Positions 7,619-15,111 of a DNA stretch of 21,854 bases are shown piece after piece (within the stretch, counting starts at the first letter, position 1; the number at the start of each line of letters is the position of its first letter). The notes beneath the pieces were generated by a model that saw only the letters and a program-made list of their open reading frames with translations, was not told the origin of the DNA and did no database searches. The translations under genes and the position numbers were made by a program. Source of the stretch: Bacillota bacterium (GTDB lineage Bacteria > Bacillota_E > RBS10-35 > JAJYVN01); NCBI GenBank assembly GCA_021846605.1, contig JAJZWQ010000037.1, forward strand, positions 1 through 21,854, given 5' to 3'.

Positions 7619-8720
7619 GCTCAGGGGAGCCCGCGTGGGCATGCTGACGCACGCTGCCGCCGTCGACCGGCAGGGGCGTTGCGCGATCGATCGGTTGGCG
7701 GCCCACCCCCACGTGCGCCTGGTGCGCCTGTTCGGGGCCGAACACGGGCTCCGGGGCGAGCACCCGGCAGGGGAGGCGGTGGCGCACGGACGGGACGGCC
7801 CAACCGGCCTGCCGGTGATCAGTCTCTATGGGCCCGAGCGCGACGGGGAGATGCTGGCGGGGCTGGATGCGGTCCTGGCCGACCTCCAGGATATCGGCTG
7901 CCGCTACTACACCTTCCCGTCCACCCTGCGGCGGTTGCTGGCGCGGGCCGCCGCCGCGGGCGTGGTGCTCTGGGTGCTGGACCGGCCGAACCCGCTCGGC
8001 AGGGCGGTGGCCGGTCCGGTCGGGGTGGCCCGGGAGCTGCGCTCCCCGGTGGGGGACTTCCCCGTGCCGGTGCGCCATGGCCGCACCCTGGGCGAACTGG
8101 CGCGGATCGCCGCGGAGGAGGACGGGCTGCCGGGCGCCGCCCTGCGGGTCCTGCCGATGCGCAGCTGGCGCCGCACCCCGTTTGCTCGCTGGCGCCGCCC
8201 CTGGGTGCCGCCATCGCCCAACAGCACCGGCCCGGAGATGGCCGAACTCTATCCGGGCACCTGCCTGATTGAGGGGACCAACCTCTCCGAGGGGCGCGGG
8301 ACGCCCTATCCTTTCCGCCAGTTGGGCGCGCCCTGGCTGGACGGCCCGCGGTTGGCGGCGGTGCTTGCGCCCGTCCTGCCCAGGGGCGTGCGGGCAAGGC
8401 CCGTGTTCTTTCGGCCCACGACCTCCAAGCACGCCCGCACCCCATGCCAGGGCGTGTTCCTGGACCTGGTTCCCGGGGTGCCGCGGCCGCCCGACGCAGG
8501 TCTGCGGGCCGGCCTGGCCGTGCTGGCCGCGGTGCGGGCCTACCCACAGTTCGACTGGGTGCGTCATGGCGGGGTCCACTGGCTGGACCGTCTGATCGGG
8601 AGCGGGGAGTTGCGGCGGACCCTGGACGCGGACGGGGACCTCCAGGCTCTGGCCGAGTGCTGGAGGTCCCAGGCCGCGGACTGGGCGGCCGACCCTCCGG
8701 TCGACCTCTATCCGGCCTGA
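7575..8720 (+). CDS. namZ: Exo-beta-N-acetylmuramidase NamZ (DUF1343, GH171)
   Basis: A 381-aa member of the DUF1343 family, shown in Bacillus subtilis (NamZ/YbbC) to release MurNAc from the non-reducing end of peptidoglycan fragments. Conserved segments are RVGMLTHAAAVDR (20-32), LFGAEHGLRGEHPAGE (52-67, with the family-invariant Glu56), DLQDIGCRYYTFPST, LDRPNPLGR (135-143), and the signature YPGTCLIEGTNLSEGRGTPY (216-235). The start is GTG 7575, with GGGGAGG about 10 nt upstream; it lies inside the end of the kinase gene. Starting here the protein begins directly with the catalytic domain and shows no signal peptide, unlike the secreted Bacillus enzyme. It would therefore act in the cytoplasm on imported fragments unless it is exported another way. 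Confidence 0.93.
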   Translation: MEIGLERLMREVPAELRGARVGMLTHAAAVDRQGRCAIDRLAAHPHVRLVRLFGAEHGLRGEHPAGEAVAHGRDGPTGLPVISLYGPERDGEMLAGLDAVLADLQDIGCRYYTFPSTLRRLLARAAAAGVVLWVLDRPNPLGRAVAGPVGVARELRSPVGDFPVPVRHGRTLGELARIAAEEDGLPGAALRVLPMRSWRRTPFARWRRPWVPPSPNSTGPEMAELYPGTCLIEGTNLSEGRGTPYPFRQLGAPWLDGPRLAAVLAPVLPRGVRARPVFFRPTTSKHARTPCQGVFLDLVPGVPRPPDAGLRAGLAVLAAVRAYPQFDWVRHGGVHWLDRLIGSGELRRTLDADGDLQALAECWRSQAADWAADPPVDLYPA

Positions 8721-8724
8721 AGGG

Positions 8725-9786
8725 TTAGATCTCCGGGATGCTGATCCGGATCTCCTCATGTTCCTTTGCCGAACGGTAGATGCCCTCGATGATCGCGGTG
8801 GCGTTCAACATGTCTTCGGCGGGGACCGGGGCGGGGCCGCCCGTGCGGATCGCCTCCACGAACGACTCGACCTTGCGGTACCACCCGTCGCGGCCACGGC
8901 CGCCCGTAAAGGACGTAGCGACTGCAAGGTCGTCCATGTCGTGGTAGAGTTTCATTTCGTCAAGGTTCAGGCCGCCCTTGGTGCCGAGGAAGAAGGTCTG
9001 GCCCAGCGTCTCGGCGTGCATGGCCCAGGAGATCTTGAAGACCAGGACCGCGTCCCCGTCCAGACGCACCATGGCCATGCCGAAGTCCTCGACGTCGAAC
9101 TTCGTGGGATCCATGGAGCGGTCCCAACAGGCTAGGCGTGCCCTCTCCGGCGAGGTGCCGAAGTGGTTGGATGTGTAGGCGGAGACGGTCAGGGGCTTGG
9201 GATTGCCCATGACCCACAGGGCGGTATCCAGGGAGTAGCAGCCGATGTCCAGGACTGCACCGCCGACGGCCGTCTCCTGCCGCACGAATGTGCCGCCCGG
9301 GATCCCGCGCCGCCTGCCGCCACCGGTCTCGGCGTAGTAGATGTGGCCCAGTTGGCCGGAGGCCGCGAGTTCGCGGGCGCGCATGGGATATGCCTCGAAC
9401 CGGGTCTGGAAGCCGACCGAGAGCAGGCGGTGGGTCCTGCGCGACTGGCGGACCATGTCCAGGGCGTCCGACACTGTGGTGGCCATCGGCTTTTCCAGCA
9501 GAACGTGCTTACCGGCGGCCAGGGCGTCCATCGTGGGCTGGTAGTGGGCGGCGTTGAACGTGCAGATGCTGACGCCGTCGAAGTCCCGCTTGAGCATCTC
9601 GCGGTGATCCGTGAACGCCTCGGCGCCCTGCAAGCCGTTGCGGTCGATGAACGCCTGTGCCCGGCCGGGCAAGACATCGGCCACAGCGACAACGCGGACG
9701 CCAGGAATCAGCTTGTACTGTGCGAGGTGGGCGCCGGCGATGCCCCCGGAGCCTATGATGCCAATCCGAACCTCGGAGTCGGGCAA
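8725..9786 (-). CDS. Gfo/Idh/MocA-family oxidoreductase
   Basis: A 353-aa NAD(P)-dependent dehydrogenase of the glucose-fructose oxidoreductase/inositol dehydrogenase family. The N-terminal Rossmann domain has GIIGSGGIAGAHL (about 9-21) and the active-site lysine motif LLEKPMA (near 98). The C-terminal alpha/beta domain includes GGAVLDIGCYSLDTALWVMG. The start is a TTG at 9786, chosen because GGGAGGG stands 7 nt upstream and the family similarity begins with EVRIGIIG; the longer open frame upstream has random-looking composition. It converges on namZ with only 4 nt between stop codons. The substrate (a sugar, inositol or similar polyol) is not determinable from sequence. Confidence 0.9.
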   Translation of the reverse strand: MPDSEVRIGIIGSGGIAGAHLAQYKLIPGVRVVAVADVLPGRAQAFIDRNGLQGAEAFTDHREMLKRDFDGVSICTFNAAHYQPTMDALAAGKHVLLEKPMATTVSDALDMVRQSRRTHRLLSVGFQTRFEAYPMRARELAASGQLGHIYYAETGGGRRRGIPGGTFVRQETAVGGAVLDIGCYSLDTALWVMGNPKPLTVSAYTSNHFGTSPERARLACWDRSMDPTKFDVEDFGMAMVRLDGDAVLVFKISWAMHAETLGQTFFLGTKGGLNLDEMKLYHDMDDLAVATSFTGGRGRDGWYRKVESFVEAIRTGGPAPVPAEDMLNATAIIEGIYRSAKEHEEIRISIPEI

Positions 9787-9908
9787 GAGCAATCCCTCCC
9801 TGTGTGACGGCGGCGTTCGTCTCGCAGTGGCCCGTCCCTGCCGGGGCTGGTGCGCTGGTGGGCACCGCAGCCCTGGAAAGAGCGTCGCGGGGTGTGAAGC
9901 CGGCAGGC

Positions 9909-9921
9909 ACAGACGGTCTGT
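9909..9921. promoter_or_regulatory. Small inverted repeat in divergent promoter region
   Basis: The arms ACAGAC and GTCTGT flank a single G, centred between the Gfo/Idh gene (start 9786, minus) and the lipoprotein gene (9991, plus). It could be a half-size operator for a dimeric repressor controlling the divergent pair. At 6 bp per arm it may also be chance. The rest of the 204-nt gap shows no recognisable -35/-10 pair. Confidence 0.25.
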
Positions 9922-9990
9922 TTGTGGAATGACCAAGCGCAAGTTCGCTGATGCGCACCATGGGGGGGACCTCTGACGTCACGGCGGGGG

Positions 9991-11094
9991 ATGGCTCTGG
10001 TTGTATGCGCCGTGACGCTGGCCGCCTGTGCCCGAACGCCCGCGCCTCAGGCAGCGGTGCCGGCGCCGTCCTTGGCCGGCTCGGGTGTCCCAGCAAGCGG
10101 GACCGCCGCGCGCTCAAGCGGCCAGGGGACGGGCATCAGCACCATCCAGGCGCCGCCGCCGGGTACGCCCTGGTGGGCCTGGGTCGAGCCGCCCGCCCCC
10201 CCGACCCCTAGTCCGCAGGTCCTGGCCCAGCTGGAGGCGGAATACCCCGCCCCCGGTAACCCCTCCGCGGTGGTGCTGCCGGCCGGAACCGCCCCGCCGG
10301 TGGCAACGCCGGCCGGGGGCTGGCTGCCCGGCCACCGGATCGTCGCCTATTATGGCAATCCCCTCAGCACCCAGATGGGGATCCTGGGCGCGTTGCCGGC
10401 TCCGGAGATGATCGGCCGCCTGCGTGCGCAGGCCGCCGCCTATCAGGCGCTGGACCCGCAGGAGCCGGTACAACCCGCCCTGGATATGGTGGCAGACGTC
10501 GCGCAGGGGTCCCCCGGTCCCCAGAACCTGTGGCGCGCCCGCATGCCGTACAGTGTGATTGACCAGGAGCTCGCCCTGGCCCGCGACCACGGGATGCTCC
10601 TGATGTTGGACCTGCAGATCGGGCGCAGCACCGTGCAGCGCGAGTTGCCCTACTTTGCCCCGTTCCTGGAGCAGCCGGATGTGCAGATCGCGCTCGACCC
10701 GGAGTTTGCGATGAACTCGACCCAGATCCCCGATCAAGAGGTCGGGTCGCTGTCGGCGACCCAGATCAATTGGGCGATCAACTATGTGGCCGGGCTCGTC
10801 CGGGAGTTCCACCTGCCCCCCAAGATCTTCGTCGTGCACGAGTGGCTGCCCGGCATGGTCACGGACTGGCAGGCGATCCACCCGGTGCCCGGCATCCAAT
10901 TCGTCATGGACACCGATGGCTACGGCTACCAGAGTCGCAAGATCGGGAACTACCAGGCCTTCATCGCCGATCAGCCGATCCAGCCCGCGCGGTGGGGCGG
11001 CTTCAAGCTCTTCTACACCCTGGACCACCCCCTCATGACCCCGCAGCAGGTGCTGGCCCTCCAGCCCTCGCCGCTCTTCATCCTCTATCAGTAG
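9991..11094 (+). CDS. Lipoprotein of unknown function, TIM-barrel-like C-terminal domain
   Basis: A 367-aa predicted lipoprotein. The short hydrophobic leader ends in lipobox LAAC (Cys13). A Pro/Ala/Ser-rich linker of about 95 residues follows, then a compact domain from WLPGHRIVAYYGNP (about 110) to the C-terminus. Segments such as LLMLDLQIGR, IALDPEFAM and FVVHEWLPGMV, with acidic residues at the ends of predicted beta-strands, suggest a TIM barrel of glycoside-hydrolase-like type; I do not recognise a named family. The ATG at 9991 gives a leader with no positive charge. An in-frame CTG at 9973 would add TSRRG in front and sits behind a G-rich tract, giving a normal signal peptide, so the true start may be there. 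The DNA codes through to TAG at 11092 without interruption. Confidence 0.75.
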   Translation: MALVVCAVTLAACARTPAPQAAVPAPSLAGSGVPASGTAARSSGQGTGISTIQAPPPGTPWWAWVEPPAPPTPSPQVLAQLEAEYPAPGNPSAVVLPAGTAPPVATPAGGWLPGHRIVAYYGNPLSTQMGILGALPAPEMIGRLRAQAAAYQALDPQEPVQPALDMVADVAQGSPGPQNLWRARMPYSVIDQELALARDHGMLLMLDLQIGRSTVQRELPYFAPFLEQPDVQIALDPEFAMNSTQIPDQEVGSLSATQINWAINYVAGLVREFHLPPKIFVVHEWLPGMVTDWQAIHPVPGIQFVMDTDGYGYQSRKIGNYQAFIADQPIQPARWGGFKLFYTLDHPLMTPQQVLALQPSPLFILYQ

Positions 11095-11132
11095 TGCACC
11101 GGAGCGCCGGGCCGCGGGGGAGGGGCGCGGGC

Positions 11133-11590
11133 GTGGAAGGACAGGTGCGGTTGCGCTCCATCGGTTCCCTATTGGGCGCGGCCCTGCGGCTGTAGCGGGG
11201 CACTTCCGGGCGCTCCGCCGGCGGGAAGCTCGCGCGGACCTTCGGCTGTGTGCGGTACGTGTACAACTGGGCGCTTGCACTGCGCACCGAGGCGCCGGTC
11301 GTGGTGGTGAGCGAGCGCTCCCGGGCCGTCGCCGCTTTGGGCAGGAGCCGGGCCTTGGTGCGCGGCCACTTCTGGCACGTGCTGGGTCCCTCGTTGCCGG
11401 ATTCGTGGTGTTTGCGGCTGCCTTCGGCCTGCTGACCGTGCTTCTGCTGGGCCATCCGCCGCTTGCCTGGCTGTGGCGGTGGGCGTGGCCGCGGTCGCCA
11501 CGCCCTGGGTCCCCTGCCTCCTCGCCGTCCTTTATATGGAGCTCCGGGCGCGCGACGGATGCCGGCCCCGGTCCCCTGGCGATGGACTGA
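11133..11590 (+). pseudogene. Broken membrane-protein gene (GPDPase-membrane/DUF975-like), interrupted
   Basis: A decayed gene in three pieces. At 11133 a GTG with a GGGGGAGGGG ribosome site 7 nt upstream opens a peptide containing VRLRSIGSLLGAALRL, typical of the start of multi-pass proteins related to the glycerophosphodiester phosphodiesterase membrane domain. It stops at TAG 11193. After a transposase-like insert, the same frame resumes near 11291 with PVVVVSERS and ALGRSRALVRGHFW, the usual pre-helix segment of that family. The helix then continues in another frame (AGFVVFAAAFGLLTVLLLG, from about 11391), and the last part in a third frame (LLAVLYMELRARDG, about 11510-11555). At least two frameshifts and loss of the middle of the protein make it non-functional. 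Family assignment is from pattern memory and moderately sure. Confidence 0.6.
11196..11291 (+). mobile_element. TnpB (IS200/IS605-family OrfB) N-terminal remnant
   Basis: Reading from 11196, the frame encodes GKLARTFGCVRYVYNWAL followed by ALRTEA. This is a near-textbook match to the N-terminal helix-turn-helix region of TnpB/OrfB proteins of IS200/IS605 and IS607 elements. It is preceded by a stop at 11193, so the first residues are missing, and everything after LRTEA is lost. No RuvC-like catalytic part, no TnpA and no clear element ends are present. It lies inside the broken membrane-protein gene. Confidence 0.6.
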
Positions 11591-11896
11591 CCCCAGCGGC
11601 CCCCGCCCACCGGGGCGGCCCGCGGTGCCGCAGGCTCCCCCCACAGTCGGTTTGCGCCCTCATCCCCCCGATGCGACCCACCGAGCGCATAGCGCGCCTG
11701 CCGGACCCCCCGTGGCCCGGGCGCGCGCGCGCCGGAGGGGGGCGCGCGGCGGATCCGCAGTGTCCAAGGGAGGACTTTGGCGACTGGCGCCGGCCAGAGG
11801 GGACAGCCGGCCGGGCGGGCCGCCGCAGCCAGGGGCGGCGGGGGACCGGTCCCCTGCCCTATGATGGAGGAGCAGTGTTGGGAGGGGGAAGACGGC
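11591..11896. other. Intergenic region before the aspartase-like gene
   Basis: These 306 nt follow the pseudogene and precede the lyase gene. They hold an alternating GC run (about 11719-11732), a 14-bp palindrome at 11841-11854, a TATGAT hexamer at 11860-11865 that resembles a -10 box (no matching -35), and the ribosome site GGAGGGGG at 11881-11888. The open frames through it look like non-coding high-GC sequence. Confidence 0.5.
11841..11854. promoter_or_regulatory. 14-bp palindrome upstream of aspA-like gene
   Basis: GGGGACCGGTCCCC is a perfect palindrome, and pairing can be extended by four positions on each side with one G-T pair. It sits directly before the TATGAT hexamer at 11860 and 43 nt ahead of the lyase start, a plausible operator position. 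No known operator consensus is recognised. Confidence 0.35.
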
Positions 11897-13354
11897 GTGG
11901 CGGCAGATGTCCGGTATGAGCACGATTCGCTGGGGGAGGTGGCCGTACCGGCCGACGTGTATTGGGGCGCACAGACGGCGCGCGCGCGGGAGAACTTTCC
12001 GGTGAGCGGGCAGCCGCCGCATCCCGCCTTCGTCCGGGCGATGCTGCAGATCAAGCGGGCGGCGGCCATGGCGAACATGGAGACGGGGCGGCTGCCGGCA
12101 CGCATCGGCGATGCCATCGTGCAGGCGGCGATCGAGGCCCTGGGGCAGGTGCCGGCGGTGCCCCTGGCCCAGCCGACCGGGGCCGCGGCGGGCGCCCCCG
12201 ATCTGGCCGGGCAGTGGGTGGTGGACCCCTACCAGGCTGGCGCCGGCACCTCGCACAACATGAACACCAACGAGGTTCTGGCCAACCGCGCCCAGGAAAT
12301 CCTGGGTGCCGCGCGCGGCACCCACACCCTGGTGCATCCCAACGATCACGTGAACATGGCCCAGTCCACCAACGACACCGTCCCGACGGCGTTGCGGCTG
12401 ATCGGCCTGGAGTTGGGGACGCGCCTGCTGCGGGTGTTGGGTCGTTGCGCCCAAGCCTTTGCCGATAAGGGGGACGAGTTCGACGACGTCCTCAAGGCCG
12501 GCCGGACGCACCTCCAGGACGCAGTCCCCATCCGCCTGGGGCAGGAGTTTTCGGCCTACGGGCGGTCGGTCGAGCGCGGCGCCCGCCGGATCGCCCAGGC
12601 CCTGGAGATGTTGCGCGAGGTCGGCCTGGGGGGGACGGCCGTCGGCACGGGCCTGAACGCCGAGCCGGAATACCTCACCGCCGTCGTGCGGCACCTTTCC
12701 GCCGGCACCGGCCAGCCGTTGCGTCAGGCCCCAGATCGGTGCCAGTCCATGCAGTCCCTGGGCGACATCGCCGCGCTCTCGGCGGCCTGCCGCACGCTGG
12801 CCCTGGACCTGAACAAGATCGCCAACGACTTGCGGCTTCTGGCATCGGGTCCCCGTACCGGCCTTGGGGAGATCATCCTGCCGGCGGTACAGCCCGGGAG
12901 TTCCATCATGCCCGGCAAGGTGAACCCGGTCCTCTGCGAGATGCTGAACATGGTCTGTTACCAGGTGATCGGCCACGACGCCACCATCGCGATGGCGAGC
13001 GAGGCGGGCCAGCTTGAGCTCAACGTGATGATGCCGGTGATTGCCCACAACCTGGCCTGGGAGCTCACGATCCTGGAGGGTGGCGTCGCGGCCTTCACCG
13101 AGCGCTGCCTGCGCGGCATCCAGGCCGACCCCGACCGCTGCCGCTACTGGCTGGAGCGCAGCGCGGCCCTGTCCACGGCACTGGCGCCAAAGATCGGCTA
13201 TGAGGCGGCGGCCAAGCTGACGCAGGACATGCTGGCCACGGGCCGCGGAATCGGCGAACTGGCGGTGGAGCACGGGCTGGTCCAACCGGCCGAGCTTGAG
13301 GCCCTGTTGGACCCCGAGGCCATGACCTCCCCGGGCGTTCCGGGCCGGCGCTAG
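11897..13354 (+). CDS. aspA: Aspartate ammonia-lyase-like enzyme (aspartase/fumarase superfamily)
   Basis: A 485-aa homotetrameric lyase that would deaminate aspartate to fumarate and ammonia. Superfamily motifs: AGAGTSHNMNTNEVLANRA (114-132), QSTNDTVPTA (156-165), AGRTHLQDAVPIRLGQEF (201-218), GTGLNAEPEY, and the catalytic serine loop GSSIMPGKVNP (334-344). The QSTND, AGAGTS and EAGQLELNVM forms resemble aspartase more than class II fumarase (QSSND, TGSGTQ), but fumarase activity cannot be excluded. An extra Gly/Ala/Pro-rich loop of about 15 residues (roughly 90-105) precedes the first motif. The GTG start at 11897 has GGAGGGGG 8 nt upstream; an in-frame ATG at 11861 or 11864 has no ribosome site. 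Confidence 0.82.
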   Translation: MAADVRYEHDSLGEVAVPADVYWGAQTARARENFPVSGQPPHPAFVRAMLQIKRAAAMANMETGRLPARIGDAIVQAAIEALGQVPAVPLAQPTGAAAGAPDLAGQWVVDPYQAGAGTSHNMNTNEVLANRAQEILGAARGTHTLVHPNDHVNMAQSTNDTVPTALRLIGLELGTRLLRVLGRCAQAFADKGDEFDDVLKAGRTHLQDAVPIRLGQEFSAYGRSVERGARRIAQALEMLREVGLGGTAVGTGLNAEPEYLTAVVRHLSAGTGQPLRQAPDRCQSMQSLGDIAALSAACRTLALDLNKIANDLRLLASGPRTGLGEIILPAVQPGSSIMPGKVNPVLCEMLNMVCYQVIGHDATIAMASEAGQLELNVMMPVIAHNLAWELTILEGGVAAFTERCLRGIQADPDRCRYWLERSAALSTALAPKIGYEAAAKLTQDMLATGRGIGELAVEHGLVQPAELEALLDPEAMTSPGVPGRR

Positions 13355-13498
13355 GGCGATCGCCCCGTGTGCCGTGCGCCATCGGGCACCGGCAGGGATG
13401 CCCCTTCGGCCCGGATGATCCGGCTCCATCAACCCAGGCGCTGCTGGTGGCGGCGTGCCATTCTGGGGCCGTGATCCGAAGGCGCGGAGGTGGTCCCC

Positions 13499-14089
13499 AT
13501 GGACGTCGTTCGGACGACGCGGCATCTGCCCACCGAGATCCCGGAGAACCGACTGTCCCGCCTGCTGTTCGGGGACACGCGGCTGGGGTGGCTGTGGCTG
13601 TTGGTGCGGGTATACGTGGGATGGGGCTGGCTGAGCGCGGGCTGGGAGAAGCTGACGGGCGGCGGTTGGGTTGGCGCCAAGGCGGGCACCTCGCTTGGCG
13701 GCTTCCTGCAGGGCGCGATTGGCAAGGCCGGCGGCGCCCACCCGCAGGTGAGCGGCTGGTACGCAGCGTTTCTCAAGGGCTTCGCCCTACCGCACGCCGT
13801 CGTCTTCTCGTACGTGGTCACCTTCGGTGAGATCCTGGTCGGCGTGGCCCTGATCCTCGGCGTGGTGACCGGCATCGCCGCCTTCTTCGGGTGCTTCATG
13901 AACATGAACTACCTTTTGGCGGGCTCGATCAGCGTCAACCCGGTCTGGTTCGTCCTCGGACTCTTGCTGATCCTGGCGTGGCGCATCGCCGGCTGGTACG
14001 GAGCCGATCGCTGGATCCTCACCGGGTTGGGGACGCCCTGGTCGCCCGGAACCGTGTTCGCCCGCCGCGGCGGCCGCGTGGCGGCGTAG
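13499..14089 (+). CDS. DoxX-family membrane protein
   Basis: A 196-aa membrane protein with about four helices (near 32-52, 101-120, 122-143 and 150-170). The stretch SYVVTFGEILVGVALILG followed by FFGCFMNMNYLLAGSISVNP is characteristic of the DoxX/DoxD family, whose studied member is the small subunit of thiosulfate:quinone oxidoreductase. No DoxA-like partner is nearby, so a role in thiosulfate oxidation is only a possibility; many DoxX proteins have other or unknown roles. The ATG at 13499 is supported by GGAGGTGG 5-12 nt upstream. It follows the lyase by 144 nt and is closed by a strong hairpin. Confidence 0.82.
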   Translation: MDVVRTTRHLPTEIPENRLSRLLFGDTRLGWLWLLVRVYVGWGWLSAGWEKLTGGGWVGAKAGTSLGGFLQGAIGKAGGAHPQVSGWYAAFLKGFALPHAVVFSYVVTFGEILVGVALILGVVTGIAAFFGCFMNMNYLLAGSISVNPVWFVLGLLLILAWRIAGWYGADRWILTGLGTPWSPGTVFARRGGRVAA

Positions 14090-14104
14090 AAGGGATCTTG
14101 GCCA

Positions 14105-14146
14105 ACGGCAGAGCCCCGGTCCCCACCGGACCGGGGCTCTTGCCGT
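14105..14146. terminator. Strong hairpin terminator between convergent genes
   Basis: The lower stem ACGGCA (14105-14110) pairs with TGCCGT (14141-14146) and the upper stem 14111-14122 pairs exactly with 14128-14139. There is a single bulged T at 14140 and a CCACC loop. That makes 18 base pairs. There is no long U-tract on either strand. Its position 15 nt after the DoxX stop and before the end of the oppositely oriented protease gene suggests a bidirectional terminator. Confidence 0.8.
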
Positions 14147-14219
14147 GGCCGACCGGCCTGGGTGCGCGGGGGACCTCCCCCGACCGCCCCGGGGCCGGCG
14201 TGGGGACGGGCGCGAGCCC

Positions 14220-15074
14220 TCAGATCAATCCAGGACGCGGCGCCAGGACGTAGCCCCCGCCCGCCAGCAGGAGCAGGATCAGCCATACCGCGCTGTACGT
14301 CCACTTGGCCACGGCCGGGATCGCGTCGTAGCCCGCCTGCGGCCGGCGGCGGGCCTCGCCGGCGGCGTTGAAGACGATGAAGGCCAGGATGACCAGGGCC
14401 AGCGGGTCGCCCAGGGAGATGGTGTGGGTGGCCGGGTTGTAGAACAGGAGCACCAGGAGCAGGGCGAACCCGGGGATCCAGGCCCTCCAGCGCAGGAACG
14501 CCACCATGCGCCCCCCGTCCAGCGGCGTGACCGGCAAGAGATTGAAGATGTGCAGGAGCATGCCGAAGCCGGCTGCCACCATCAGGACCGGAACGTGGAA
14601 GAACATGCCCGCCAGCAGGAGCGCATACGACGCGCCCAGGCCGAAGAGGGGACCGGCCGCAGCGATGTACGCCTCCTCACCCGCGTCGCGCGGCTGCCGG
14701 CGTAGGTTGATCAACGCCCCCAGGAACGGGATGAAGACCGGCAGCGAGGCGGGCAGGCCGCGGCGCCGGATCGCCACGGTGTGACCGGTCTCGTGGACGG
14801 CCAAGATCAGGAGGAAGAGGGCGCCGAAGCGCCAGCCGAAGGCAAGGCCGTAGGCGAGCAGTGACAGCAGCACGCTGCCGAAGAGGATCAGGATCTTGAT
14901 TTTGGCCAGGGCGGCCACGATCGGGGCCCAGTAGCGCCGCCAACCTCGCCGCGGTGCGACCGGGGGCGCCTCGGGCACGCGCCAGGCGGCCTCGATCGTC
15001 GGGACGGACTCCCAGCGCGCGGGCGCCCCCCCGCCGGGTTCTTCCGGTCCCGGGTCCTGCGGCACCCCATCCAT
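14220..15074 (-). CDS. M50 (site-2 protease type) intramembrane metalloprotease
   Basis: A 284-aa integral membrane zinc protease. The active-site motif HETGH (94-98) lies in a helix, and the second motif LDGGR (185-189, ligand D186) is in NLLPVTPLDGGR, as in SpoIVFB/FtsH-independent S2P-like proteins. Helices occur around 56-75, 81-100, 135-160, 160-180 and in the C-terminal third. The loop IPFLGALINLRRQPRDAGEE is typical of a subgroup of bacterial S2P homologues. There is no PDZ domain, and the 55-residue N-terminus is Pro/Gly-rich and cytoplasmic. ATG 15074 has GGGAGGGG 6 nt upstream. It lies 37 nt downstream of the isomerase gene and is probably co-transcribed with it. The substrate is unknown. 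Confidence 0.88.
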   Translation of the reverse strand: MDGVPQDPGPEEPGGGAPARWESVPTIEAAWRVPEAPPVAPRRGWRRYWAPIVAALAKIKILILFGSVLLSLLAYGLAFGWRFGALFLLILAVHETGHTVAIRRRGLPASLPVFIPFLGALINLRRQPRDAGEEAYIAAAGPLFGLGASYALLLAGMFFHVPVLMVAAGFGMLLHIFNLLPVTPLDGGRMVAFLRWRAWIPGFALLLVLLFYNPATHTISLGDPLALVILAFIVFNAAGEARRRPQAGYDAIPAVAKWTYSAVWLILLLLAGGGYVLAPRPGLI

Positions 15075-15111
15075 CGCGTTCCCCTCCCGACGGGCAACCC
15101 TACCATAGTGC

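Noticed and set aside
5874..8759. 961-codon open frame on the minus strand opposite the MurNAc genes
   Set aside because: It is antisense to four genes with clear family motifs, and its translation is Pro/Arg/Gly/Ala-rich without domain features. Long antisense frames are expected at this GC content.
13354..13365. GGGCGATCGCCC palindrome overlapping the aspartase-like stop codon
   Set aside because: It is short, overlaps coding sequence by one base and has no accompanying signals. GCGATCGC-type palindromes are frequent in GC-rich genomes.
10114..13741. Long minus-strand frames (667 and 693 codons) opposite the lipoprotein and aspartase-like genes
   Set aside because: They are shadows of well-supported plus-strand genes, with biased Arg/Pro/His/Gln composition and no recognisable domain.
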